DNA of 14,209 nucleotides, taken from assembly GCA_041623475.1 (NCBI GenBank), contig JBFJWU010000045.1, positions 1 through 14,209 on the forward strand, written 5' to 3'. The notes beneath the pieces were generated by a model. That model was not told where the DNA came from, searched no databases, and was given only the letters and a program-made list of their open reading frames with translations. Below are positions 7,963 through 14,209 of the stretch, piece after piece (within the stretch, counting starts at the first letter, position 1; each line of letters starts with the position of its first letter). Made by a program: the position numbers and the translations under genes. The DNA is from JBFJWU01 sp041623475 [NCBI: bacterium]. GTDB lineage: Bacteria > J088.

Positions 7963-8641
7963 ACGATTCATCCTTGGGTAAGGTTACGTGGACACAGGCC
8001 GCCAGTGCGCGACCAATCACGTGCTGGTTTGACTGGATTTCAATCGTCAACGGACCATCCAGCGGCTCCTGCCTTAACAGACGCACGTGGGCACCCGGAT
8101 ACATTTGCAGGTCACCCAGATAACGCAGGACATCGCCGTCCTGATTACGAATCCGTGCGACGATTGCGCGGGCTCCGATATCAATTTCCGTCAACGGCAC
8201 CAGGTCTCGCTTGACGATCGTGCCATCGCGATCCGGAATCGGGTCCCCATGGGGATCGTGCGTTGGGTGTCCAAGGACTTTGTCGATTCGGTCTTCAAGC
8301 TCCTCAGAAATGACATGTTCGAGCCGTTCCGCCTCCTCGTGAACCTGGTCCCATGGCACGTCCAGGGCTTCGGCCAGGAACAGCTCGATCAGGCGGTGGT
8401 GGCGAATGACTTCTAATGCGATACCTTCGCCCGCCGGTGCCAGTTCAATGTGCTTGTAAGGCTCATAACGGATTAATTTAAGCCCTGCCAGCTTCTTCAG
8501 CATACCGGTCACAGAGGCCGCACGAACGCCCAAATGATCCGCGATTGCGGACGTAGTCACCTGGTCACCGGCTTCCTTCAGGGCATAAATTGCCTTCAGG
8601 TAATCCTCAACCGCACGGGTGTTCAATTCTTTGCCAGGCAT
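7952..8641 (-). CDS. mntR-like: DtxR/MntR-family metal-dependent transcriptional repressor with C-terminal FeoA/SH3 domain
   Basis: 229 residues, three-domain DtxR architecture. There is an N-terminal winged HTH (about 7-75: TSAIADHLGVRAASVTGMLKKL). A metal-binding dimerisation domain follows (about 76-140, ending LGHPTHDPHGDPIP), then an SH3/FeoA-like domain (about 150-225). Aligning with Corynebacterium DtxR by a constant offset of 3, the ligands map as His79 to His82, Glu83 to Glu86, His98 to His101, Glu105 to Glu108 and His106 to His109. DtxR Met10 and Cys102 are replaced by Asp13 and Glu105. Asp and Glu at these two places are the mark of Mn(II)-responsive MntR/SloR-type members; the extra MntR ligand Glu11 is Lys16 here. 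It is the first gene of the uptake operon, so it probably represses its own transcription and that of the transporter when metal is abundant. A DtxR-type box lies over its promoter. No Shine-Dalgarno precedes the ATG. Confidence 0.95.
   Translation of the reverse strand: MPGKELNTRAVEDYLKAIYALKEAGDQVTTSAIADHLGVRAASVTGMLKKLAGLKLIRYEPYKHIELAPAGEGIALEVIRHHRLIELFLAEALDVPWDQVHEEAERLEHVISEELEDRIDKVLGHPTHDPHGDPIPDRDGTIVKRDLVPLTEIDIGARAIVARIRNQDGDVLRYLGDLQMYPGAHVRLLRQEPLDGPLTIEIQSNQHVIGRALAACVHVTLPKDESYAH
7971..7975 (-). promoter_or_regulatory. Ribosome binding site deciding the TroA-like start
   Basis: AAGGA on the minus strand lies 8 bases before the ATG at 7962 and directly next to the ATG at 7971. 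The spacing supports the inner ATG as the true start of the binding lipoprotein. Confidence 0.6.
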
Positions 8642-8659
8642 TTTTTTAGTTTAACCTAA
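8641..8659 (-). promoter_or_regulatory. DtxR/IdeR-type operator overlapping the -10 box
   Basis: Minus strand TTAGGTTAAACTAAAAAAA resembles the 19-bp DtxR box TTAGGTTAGCCTAACCTAA at about 14 positions. The core 8646-8659 is an inverted repeat, TTAG-N6-CTAA, with the inner TTAA also symmetric. It covers the -10 and the predicted start site, so repressor binding would block RNA polymerase. The most likely ligand is the regulator encoded just downstream (autorepression). Confidence 0.6.
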
Positions 8660-8676
8660 TAAAAAATTTTGGTCAA
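8648..8676 (-). promoter_or_regulatory. Predicted promoter of the metal regulator/transport operon (leaderless)
   Basis: Minus strand: -35 TTGACC at 8676-8671 (5 of 6 to TTGACA), a 17-base spacer, and -10 TAAACT at 8653-8648 (4 of 6 to TATAAT). Six A residues then lead straight to the ATG at 8641, so the expected start site seven bases after the -10 is the A of the start codon. This fits the absence of a Shine-Dalgarno and suggests a leaderless transcript. The AT-rich tract between the boxes is typical of a sigma-70 promoter. Confidence 0.55.
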
Positions 8677-8681
8677 TTTTC

Positions 8682-8697
8682 TTAGGCGTTTACCTCA
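8682..8697. promoter_or_regulatory. Possible second regulator site in the divergent region
   Basis: TTAGGCGTTTACCTCA is an imperfect inverted repeat whose outer halves are TTAGG and, on the other strand, TGAGG. The TTAGG half is the same as in the operator over the regulator promoter. It lies between the two divergent -35 boxes. It could be a weaker second site for the metal regulator; the spacing differs from the first box, so this is tentative. Confidence 0.25.
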
Positions 8698-8722
8698 TCA
8701 TTTGGTCCCGCACACAACAAAA

Positions 8723-8738
8723 TTGACATGCCAGTCAA
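8723..8738. promoter_or_regulatory. Inverted repeat over the -35 box (candidate operator)
   Basis: TTGAC-ATGCCA-GTCAA has perfect 5-bp arms around a 6-base centre and includes the whole -35 hexamer. A dimeric repressor could bind here, but five-base arms are short, one of them is simply the -35 consensus, and no regulator for it is encoded in the window. Confidence 0.3.
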
Positions 8739-8751
8739 CTTATGGGATAAC
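8723..8751 (+). promoter_or_regulatory. Predicted sigma-70-type promoter of the MaoC-like hydratase gene
   Basis: TTGACA (8723-8728, perfect -35), 17-base spacer, GATAAC (8746-8751, 4 of 6 to TATAAT). Transcription would start near 8758 and give a 5' leader of about 50 bases ending in a strong Shine-Dalgarno. The promoter is divergent from that of the metal operon, with 46 bp between the two -35 boxes. Confidence 0.55.
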
Positions 8752-8792
8752 GAATAACTCAATCGCTATTATTGAATTCAAGACGCACAATC

Positions 8793-8799
8793 AAGGAGG
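8793..8799 (+). promoter_or_regulatory. Strong Shine-Dalgarno deciding the hydratase start
   Basis: AAGGAGG lies 7 bases before the ATG at 8807. The open frame extends upstream to 8669, but the extra 46 codons would cross the promoter and regulator sites and do not look like protein, so 8807 is the start. Confidence 0.85.
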
Positions 8800-8806
8800 C
8801 AATCCG

Positions 8807-9667
8807 ATGCCGATCGATGCGGAAAAGGCGCTTGCCGCCACATTTGAAGGAATGGAATCCAAGTTTGACGAATCTGACGTCATTCTTTACGCGCTCGGAA
8901 TCGGCGCCGCAGCGGAAAACCCAACGGATCCAGGACAACTGAAATACGTCTACGAAAACGGACTTCAGACGCTGCCGACGTTCGGTGTAGTTCCGGCGTT
9001 TCCGGCACTGTCTGTTGCGATGACGGCCCCGGGTATGGAGTTCAATCCGATGATGCTGTTGCACGGAGAACAGTATCTGGAAATCAACAAATACCCGATC
9101 CCGACGCGCGGCACACTGACCACAACGCCATCGATTTCGGCCATTTATGACAAAGGGAAAGGCGCCCTGGTTTATCTGGATGCCGTGACTACGGATGAGA
9201 AAGGCGAAACTGTCTTTACGAACTCGTTCGGAATTTTCCTTCGCGGCGAAGGCGGCTTTGGCGGTGAACGCGGTCCCGAGCCGGGCAACGAACCGCCAGA
9301 TCGGGAGCCGGACGCGGTGCGTGAAGAGAAAACAGCCCCCAACCAGGCGCTGATCTATCGCCTCAGTGGTGACCGAAATCCATTGCATGCCGATCCCAAT
9401 TTCGCAGCAATGGGCGGGTTTGATCGACCAATTCTGCACGGCCTGTGCTTTTTTGGATACGTGGGACGTGCAGTCCTTGAAGAGTTCTGCGACAACGACC
9501 CGACCAAATTCAAGTCCATCAAAGTCCGGTTCGCCAAAAGCGTCTTTCCCGGCGAAACAATCGTCACCAAAATGTGGAAAGAGGGCAACAAGGTCCTGCT
9601 GGAAGCCAGCACCAAGGAACGTGGCGAGGCCGTCATTACCAACGCAGCCGTCGAAATTAACGAATAA
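8807..9667 (+). CDS. MaoC-family (R)-specific enoyl-CoA hydratase (hydratase 2 type, double hot-dog)
   Basis: 286 residues, the size of the two-hot-dog hydratase 2 unit found in peroxisomal multifunctional enzyme 2 and its bacterial relatives. These enzymes add water to trans-2-enoyl-CoA to give (R)-3-hydroxyacyl-CoA in the cytoplasm. Seen here: the N-terminal half with [11 protein letters not shown] (about 24-34); the linker [11 protein letters not shown]; and the catalytic hydratase 2 motif [17 protein letters not shown] with Asp189 and His194, followed by [20 protein letters not shown]. All catalytic residues of the C-terminal hot-dog are kept. It is a single-gene unit with its own promoter and terminator, so its partners are not shown by context. 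Beta-oxidation, a modified fatty-acid cycle or supply of hydroxyacyl-CoA are all possible. The C terminus is complete, and no dehydrogenase or SCP2 domain is fused. Confidence 0.92.
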   Translation: MPIDAEKALAATFEGMESKFDESDVILYALGIGAAAENPTDPGQLKYVYENGLQTLPTFGVVPAFPALSVAMTAPGMEFNPMMLLHGEQYLEINKYPIPTRGTLTTTPSISAIYDKGKGALVYLDAVTTDEKGETVFTNSFGIFLRGEGGFGGERGPEPGNEPPDREPDAVREEKTAPNQALIYRLSGDRNPLHADPNFAAMGGFDRPILHGLCFFGYVGRAVLEEFCDNDPTKFKSIKVRFAKSVFPGETIVTKMWKEGNKVLLEASTKERGEAVITNAAVEINE

Positions 9668-9694
9668 CTGCCAGCTGGCGCGACAGGCAATTTT

Positions 9695-9732
9695 ACAAGG
9701 GTCGCCGGGAACGGCGGCCCTTGTTGATTTTT
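9695..9732 (+). terminator. Rho-independent terminator after the hydratase gene
   Basis: ACAAGGGTCGCCG (9695-9707) pairs with CGGCGGCCCTTGT (9712-9724) as a 13-bp stem with a single G-U wobble, closed by a GGAA tetraloop. The tail TTGATTTTT follows. It begins 27 bp after the hydratase stop. The upstream side has T rather than A residues, so it should act in the plus direction only. Confidence 0.9.
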
Positions 9733-9749
9733 GGCGAAAAACCTATAAA
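9721..9749 (+). promoter_or_regulatory. Weak candidate promoter of the Ig-like lipoprotein gene
   Basis: TATAAA (9744-9749) is a good -10 with TTGTTG (9721-9726) 17 bases upstream. That -35 is poor and lies in the descending arm of the terminator. A second -10-like TAAACT at 9767-9772 lies 8 bases before the ATG but has no -35. Which is used cannot be told from sequence. Confidence 0.25.
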
Positions 9750-9780
9750 AACGTCGTTTGCTCTGCTAAACTGTGACCAT

Positions 9781-12549
9781 ATGGACGGACTGATTAATCG
9801 TGCCCGATTTGTTTCCGCGTTCGCGGTGCTGGCGGGCATTCTGCTGGCAGGCTGTAATAACGGAAAGCCGCTACCAATCCTGCCAGATTCCTGCGTACTG
9901 ACCGTCACGCCGGATCCCTCAGTTGGAAACGCACCGGTTTCGGTCAGTGCCACCGCCGTCGACCCCGAAACCGGCCTGTCCGTACCAGTGCCATATGTGT
10001 TGGAATCCAGTCCCCTGCCTGCGGACCCGGTGACGCAGGCCAGCGACCCTGTGACAGTTGCCAGCGGGCCGCCAAGCCCGGGGGCATTTCCAGATGACGG
10101 AATTAGCCTGGGCCAGGGCATCCACGCGATGCTCATTGGTAATCCTTGCAGCAAGGATTGGTTCCGCTACGAGTGGGCTGTTGACCTGATCGCACCAATC
10201 GTTAGCGTCGATCCTGATGGTGGATACTTTCGCGAAGATGTAACGATACAAATCGGTGTTGATGATGTCAGTGCGCAGTTGGCTACGCGTTTCTATTTGA
10301 GCGGAAGTGTCGCCCCGGAGTTTGCCGTACCCGGGTCGACCGAAATTATCCTTGACAACAGCGGCGAATGGATCGTCGAAGCACAGGCAACGGATCCGTA
10401 CGGGAATGCTTCATCCACCGCAACCGCGACCATACAGCTGGACACACTCGCACCAGCGCTTATCGGGTTTGACGTCAGCCTTTTGTCCGGCGGCGAAGTT
10501 GGCCTGTACCCCCGGATTACGCTGACATTTGATCGACCAATGGACCAGACTGTCGATATGCTGGCCGACGCGGTAACCTTTTCATCTGGGTCGCCGGACC
10601 CAAGGAACCTGATGTTGATCTGGAACAGTGGGACGGTCGCACATGCCTGGCCGGACCAGCGGCTGACAAGTGGCGAAACCGTCTGGGTTGATGTTTCGGC
10701 TCTTGCAGGCGCGTCCGGATCGCCGCAGACGCCCGGACCTGTCAACAACGTGCAAACAGCGGTCGTTTGCAGCACCTGCACTAATACCGCGTATCAACTT
10801 GAACTTCTACCTGGTGACCATTTCGTACCGGCGACAGAAGGACAAACCGCATTCAGGTTTGACGTTAATCCACCGGCACCGGATTCGACAATATTCAGCG
10901 TTTCGGCATTTGGAAACGATGGCGACAGCACAACACTTACATCGGGGCTGGAAAACTGGTCGATCACGGATCGTTTCGGAGACGGTTCCAGTTTTGAAGT
11001 TACGGTTTCGGCAGATGCATTCGGCCAGGTTTTCTATTCGCCGGTGCTGGTGTGGGTCGTTGCCGGACAATCGTCGATTCGCCACTATGCGACCGGTATT
11101 TCTGCCGGGCTGGCAGTGTTTCCCGCGGCACCGATGTTGCTGTCGACCCACCCGTCGACCGATGTCTCATTGGCCCCGGTGCAGGCTATCGATCTGGGGT
11201 TCAACGTGTTGATGAACCCGGACTCGGTCCAGGACGGATCAACGCTGCTCATCAACGGCATCCCGGGATCATTTGACGCTTTTGGCATCCCTGATCCGGC
11301 CGCGAATATCGTCCGGATTGAACCTTTGCAGAACCTGGAATCAGGTGATCTGGTCCAGTTTACGGCGGGGGCCACGGTCGAAGACGTTTGGGGACGCAGC
11401 CTGGGTGTAACGACATTCGTCGAATTCACGGTCGAAGGTCTGGATACGGTCGACCTGTCCTACACCTGGAACCGTGCGGATGGCAGTTCAGTTGACCTGG
11501 GAGCTGGTACAGTCATCCTGGCCGGGTACGTTGAACCGCCCGTAACCGGCATCAAACAGGCCGATTTGGTTCACGTATCGAGCGGGCACACCTTCCCGCT
11601 GATCGACAGCATTGTCAGGACTTCCGGCACGAGACATCGAAGCCAGGGCGCAAGCTCGTGGGTGTCGTTGTCGATAGCTGACGACGCACCCCAGCTTCCA
11701 GACGGCGGATACCGCGTGGAAATTACTCCTGACAGGACGTTGGACGGTAGTTCGGATCCGGCCATGTCCGTCGTGTCGTTGATCTACGATCCAGACGACG
11801 TTTCGCCGTCGTTGATCCCGGAACAACCAACCGGGCGGGGCGTACTGTTGACGCGCGAAGACGGCACGCTTCCAGGCCCGATTCAGGCGCGTGTCAATGA
11901 CCCCCGGCAACTGGCCCTTGATCTTGAACTCTTGCCAGACATTGGTATCGGGTCGGTTCAGGTAACGACGGTCGTTCCATATTTGGATCAGAACATCTAC
12001 TTTTATTCCAGCGCCAACACATCGATCTACAACCTGTTAACCAACGCTCCGGCCGTTACCGGACCCGGGGCCGAGGCCAACATTGATGCCTCGATCACAG
12101 GAGACGGTATCCGGGTCGACCGAACGCTGCAGACGTTTGCACCCAACCAGATACCCCAGCCCATCACGCCAACCGCCGGCGCACGTTATGCAGCTACGGA
12201 CTATGTCGAATTCTCTTGGAGCCTGACCGATGACACTGCATTTGATGCGCTGCGGCTCCAGTTTTTTTACAACGAACCCACCACCGTGTATACACGTTGG
12301 ACGGACCTTTATACAGTCCTGCCTGGAACACGAAACTTTTTGTTGCCGGTTTTTGCATTTCCGCGACCCGTCAGCGGCCAGGGGGCTGGTTTGGGCACGC
12401 CGGTATCAACCGCAACGTTCAACTGGATTATAACCGGCGTGAAGTCCGGCGCTTCGCCGCACAATCCGCTAGAGCTTGGTTGGGACCCGACTGCCCTGGA
12501 AAGTGGAACCGCGGTCGGTCGACCCGGCGACTTTACGATCGATTATTAA
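9781..12549 (+). CDS. Large secreted lipoprotein with bacterial Ig-like (Big_5/SbsA-type) domains
   Basis: 922 residues from the ATG at 9781; the frame is open back to 9721 but those codons overlap the terminator. The N terminus MDGLINRARF, then a hydrophobic core and LLAGC, is a textbook lipoprotein signal with Cys near residue 22. Lgt and signal peptidase II should process it, leaving it anchored in a membrane. The rest is exported and beta-rich. About residues 134-220 (APIVSVDPDGGYFREDVTI to ATDPYGNAS) resemble a chitobiase-C-like Ig domain. About 221-310 contain LYPRITLTFDRPMD, the Big_5 signature. About 450-565 form a second Big_5-like domain (LSTHPSTDVSLAPVQAIDLGFN, then LESGDLVQFTAGATVEDVWG). 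Residues 790-922 form a further Ig/fibronectin-like fold (TPTAGARYAATDYVEFSWSL). CSTC near residue 330 may form a disulphide. No catalytic motif is seen. An adhesive or scaffold role at the cell surface is a guess. Related secreted genes are common in large-genome Gram-negatives. No Shine-Dalgarno is visible. Confidence 0.85.
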   Translation: MDGLINRARFVSAFAVLAGILLAGCNNGKPLPILPDSCVLTVTPDPSVGNAPVSVSATAVDPETGLSVPVPYVLESSPLPADPVTQASDPVTVASGPPSPGAFPDDGISLGQGIHAMLIGNPCSKDWFRYEWAVDLIAPIVSVDPDGGYFREDVTIQIGVDDVSAQLATRFYLSGSVAPEFAVPGSTEIILDNSGEWIVEAQATDPYGNASSTATATIQLDTLAPALIGFDVSLLSGGEVGLYPRITLTFDRPMDQTVDMLADAVTFSSGSPDPRNLMLIWNSGTVAHAWPDQRLTSGETVWVDVSALAGASGSPQTPGPVNNVQTAVVCSTCTNTAYQLELLPGDHFVPATEGQTAFRFDVNPPAPDSTIFSVSAFGNDGDSTTLTSGLENWSITDRFGDGSSFEVTVSADAFGQVFYSPVLVWVVAGQSSIRHYATGISAGLAVFPAAPMLLSTHPSTDVSLAPVQAIDLGFNVLMNPDSVQDGSTLLINGIPGSFDAFGIPDPAANIVRIEPLQNLESGDLVQFTAGATVEDVWGRSLGVTTFVEFTVEGLDTVDLSYTWNRADGSSVDLGAGTVILAGYVEPPVTGIKQADLVHVSSGHTFPLIDSIVRTSGTRHRSQGASSWVSLSIADDAPQLPDGGYRVEITPDRTLDGSSDPAMSVVSLIYDPDDVSPSLIPEQPTGRGVLLTREDGTLPGPIQARVNDPRQLALDLELLPDIGIGSVQVTTVVPYLDQNIYFYSSANTSIYNLLTNAPAVTGPGAEANIDASITGDGIRVDRTLQTFAPNQIPQPITPTAGARYAATDYVEFSWSLTDDTAFDALRLQFFYNEPTTVYTRWTDLYTVLPGTRNFLLPVFAFPRPVSGQGAGLGTPVSTATFNWIITGVKSGASPHNPLELGWDPTALESGTAVGRPGDFTIDY

Positions 12550-14209
12550 TTAATCCAGCCGCCGGACAACAATCTGGCTGCCGATTGCCTGGTCATCGTA
12601 TAACCCACCAGCAAACACCTGGCCACTGGATGCCAGCAACTGGACGCCGGTCAGATTTGCTGCAGCGGCACTCGCATCGGCGGCGATGAACACCGGCTTG
12701 TTACGATCCGAAATGTCATAGAAATAGACTCCGTTACCGCGACCCTGCAGATGGACCGCCAAAATGTCATCAGCCGCATCCAGGTCAAGCGTATCTGGCG
12801 GAAACGACGCCGGGAACGGCACTGAAAATTCCATCATTGCCGGGCCCGAACCAGCCAGCGAATACGCCCGTACACTGACCTGTTCTGCTCCAGGGGATCG
12901 GTCGGTCACGTACAATCGGTCCTGATCACAGGTAAAGGCGGTCGCGACGGGTATCGGCAATTGCCCCCAGATTTTGGCCGACCCGTCATCCCGGATCCAT
13001 TCAAATTGTCGCAACCCGTTAATGGACCGCCAGGCCAATAGTCCGTCCGGACAGGACTGGACCTGCTGATACTGGCCAGGAACGGTGGCTGACATCTTTA
13101 CCAGATCCGAGCCGCTGAAGCGGTACATGTCGATTCGGCGGTTGTCACCACTGATCACCGCGGCCCGATTTCGAGCGGCGTCAATAGCGAGGGACTCAAT
13201 TGCAACAGACCGCGTAATCAACGTCGCAACTGTGGGATATCCCTGACCGTCCACATCCACCCAGGCAATCTGGGCATCATTGGCCAGCATCACCGGTGTC
13301 CGCTCAACGGCATCAACCGCGAGGCGAAAGAATGCCGATGGCAGCGAAACGGTTGCTCGCGGCCCGGGTTGGATACCATCGGCAGATCCAGAAAAATCAG
13401 CGGTATCAAAAACCGAAACCGAGTCGACACCCAGCCCCCAGACTCGATCCGCGCCCGCCAGGTGAACACCGCTGAATGTGGCCGGCACGGCGAGCGGCGG
13501 CTCGACCCGGCCCTTGTCCAGGCGCATCAGGCGGACGAATTCACTCCCCAACGTCTGACCAAATGTCCAGAGTTCCCCTTGGCCGCCGCCAATGAACTCA
13601 AACGCGGGAAACCCGGACCAGCATCCGGTCAGGTCATTCAACTGGTCCGTGGGTGTCAGTTTCTTGTTTTTCCGGTTCTCAGGCAGGCATTTATTGTCGG
13701 TGTACGGCCAATACCGGGTTATGCCGTGACTGTAATCCCAGTTGTCCGGCTGCATGCGCAATACGGCATCCTGGTTCCCGTATGCAAAATCGGCAATGAA
13801 CAGATCAGTGCCTTTTCGTTTCACATCAAAAAAGAAATCCACCGGATCGGGCCGGGTTTCAAAATTGAATTCGGCATAGAAATGGGTCGCCAATGTCACC
13901 TGGCTGACCGATGCGCCGTACCTCATGTGGAATTGGGCGGCCCCCTGGTCACCCATCGCAACATGCCACGTCACTTCATTCGGGCCGGTAATCGCGTCGA
14001 CCGCGACAGCCAGCCTGTTTGCGCCGGGTGTCGCCCGGGGCAGGTCAACATAGATGGCCTGGGGCTCTGCACCGGTTTCCTGAAACGGTTTCAAATCATA
14101 AATCATGAACGATCCGGTTTTTGCGAGGCCCAGAAATCGATCGCCGGCACACGCCAGTTCCTCGACATTGCCTTCGGGCACAACTGCCAGTTCGTTGCCG
14201 CTGCCATCA
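12550..14209 (-). CDS. Beta-propeller-like protein with LVIVD-like repeat, probably secreted (5' truncated by window)
   Basis: The frame is open to the right edge, so at least 552 residues are present and the start lies beyond 14209; the internal GTG at 14181 is not the start. The protein is a run of beta-strand repeats with FMIYDLKPF, VSVFDTADFSG, IDMYRFSGS and YFYDISDRNKPVFIA. The last is the LVIVD pattern of seven-bladed propellers in exported proteins. Sparse cysteines (CLPENRK to LTGCWSG, QSCPDG, FTCDQD, LACAGD) would fit an oxidising compartment. No membrane segment or catalytic motif is visible. Export is inferred from the repeat type only, since the N terminus is missing. Its stop codon abuts that of the Ig-like lipoprotein on the other strand. 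The pair may be functionally linked as cell-surface proteins, but this is a guess. Function unknown. Confidence 0.75.
   Translation of the reverse strand, partial: DGSGNELAVVPEGNVEELACAGDRFLGLAKTGSFMIYDLKPFQETGAEPQAIYVDLPRATPGANRLAVAVDAITGPNEVTWHVAMGDQGAAQFHMRYGASVSQVTLATHFYAEFNFETRPDPVDFFFDVKRKGTDLFIADFAYGNQDAVLRMQPDNWDYSHGITRYWPYTDNKCLPENRKNKKLTPTDQLNDLTGCWSGFPAFEFIGGGQGELWTFGQTLGSEFVRLMRLDKGRVEPPLAVPATFSGVHLAGADRVWGLGVDSVSVFDTADFSGSADGIQPGPRATVSLPSAFFRLAVDAVERTPVMLANDAQIAWVDVDGQGYPTVATLITRSVAIESLAIDAARNRAAVISGDNRRIDMYRFSGSDLVKMSATVPGQYQQVQSCPDGLLAWRSINGLRQFEWIRDDGSAKIWGQLPIPVATAFTCDQDRLYVTDRSPGAEQVSVRAYSLAGSGPAMMEFSVPFPASFPPDTLDLDAADDILAVHLQGRGNGVYFYDISDRNKPVFIAADASAAAANLTGVQLLASSGQVFAGGLYDDQAIGSQIVVRRLD

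Noticed and set aside
8642-8700. Mn-sensing (yybP-ykoY) riboswitch before the metal operon
   Set aside because: The predicted mRNA has no 5' leader to hold a riboswitch, and the AT-rich stretch shows no multi-stem fold.
8669-8806. N-terminal extension of the hydratase gene
   Set aside because: It crosses the divergent promoters, and a perfect AAGGAGG sits 7 bases before the ATG at 8807.
8759-9439. 226-codon minus-strand open frame opposite the hydratase gene
   Set aside because: Antisense shadow rich in Arg and Cys; the plus-strand frame has catalytic motifs, promoter, Shine-Dalgarno and terminator.
9721-9780. N-terminal extension of the Ig-like lipoprotein
   Set aside because: It starts inside the terminator stem, and would put 20 non-signal residues before a complete lipoprotein signal peptide.

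Overview
The window holds nine protein-coding genes from a moderately GC-rich bacterium with standard code and tight gene packing. Two are cut by the window edges. No rRNA, tRNA, CRISPR array, IS element or phage gene was recognised. Two lipoprotein signal peptides, an Lgt gene, a TroA-type metal uptake operon and a hydratase-2 type MaoC protein would fit a Gram-negative bacterium of proteobacterial or myxococcal type. That assignment is only a guess: no phylogenetic marker is present.

Layout: (A) 1-3023, plus strand. The 3' part of a thioredoxin-reductase-like flavoprotein is followed 6 bp later by a LuxE-type acyl-protein synthetase, which overlaps a LuxC-type acyl-CoA/acyl-enzyme reductase by ATGA. 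This is a fatty-acid-to-aldehyde module; no luciferase gene is visible. (B) 3122-3973, plus strand, lgt, the housekeeping prolipoprotein diacylglyceryl transferase. (C) 3987-8641, minus strand, read from the right: a DtxR/MntR-family metalloregulator, a TroA-like binding lipoprotein, an ABC ATPase and two ABC-3 permeases. The genes overlap or lie a few bases apart, so this is one operon. Both permeases carry a C-terminal winged-helix-like cytoplasmic tail. (D) 8642-8806, a divergent control region. The regulator promoter has a DtxR-type box lying over its -10 and a predicted start site on the A of its ATG, so the operon mRNA looks leaderless. The plus-strand promoter has TTGACA/GATAAC, an inverted repeat over its -35 and a strong Shine-Dalgarno. 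(E) 8807-9667, plus strand, a MaoC/hydratase-2 enoyl-CoA hydratase, followed by a clean rho-independent terminator. (F) 9781-14209, a large Ig-like-domain lipoprotein (plus) and a secreted-looking beta-propeller-like protein with an LVIVD-like repeat (minus). They converge with directly abutting stop codons.

How the parts work together: block C imports a transition metal, most likely Mn(II). The regulator's ligand set is of the MntR type, and the binding protein has the four TroA ligands in order. The regulator probably shuts off its own operon when metal is plentiful. Lgt would lipidate both lipoproteins found here. Blocks A and E both act on acyl groups (acyl reduction; R-specific enoyl-CoA hydration), but nothing in the sequence links them directly. 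The points most worth a second look are the non-luminescent LuxE-LuxC-flavoprotein module, the winged-helix tails on both permeases, and the leaderless, self-repressed operon start.
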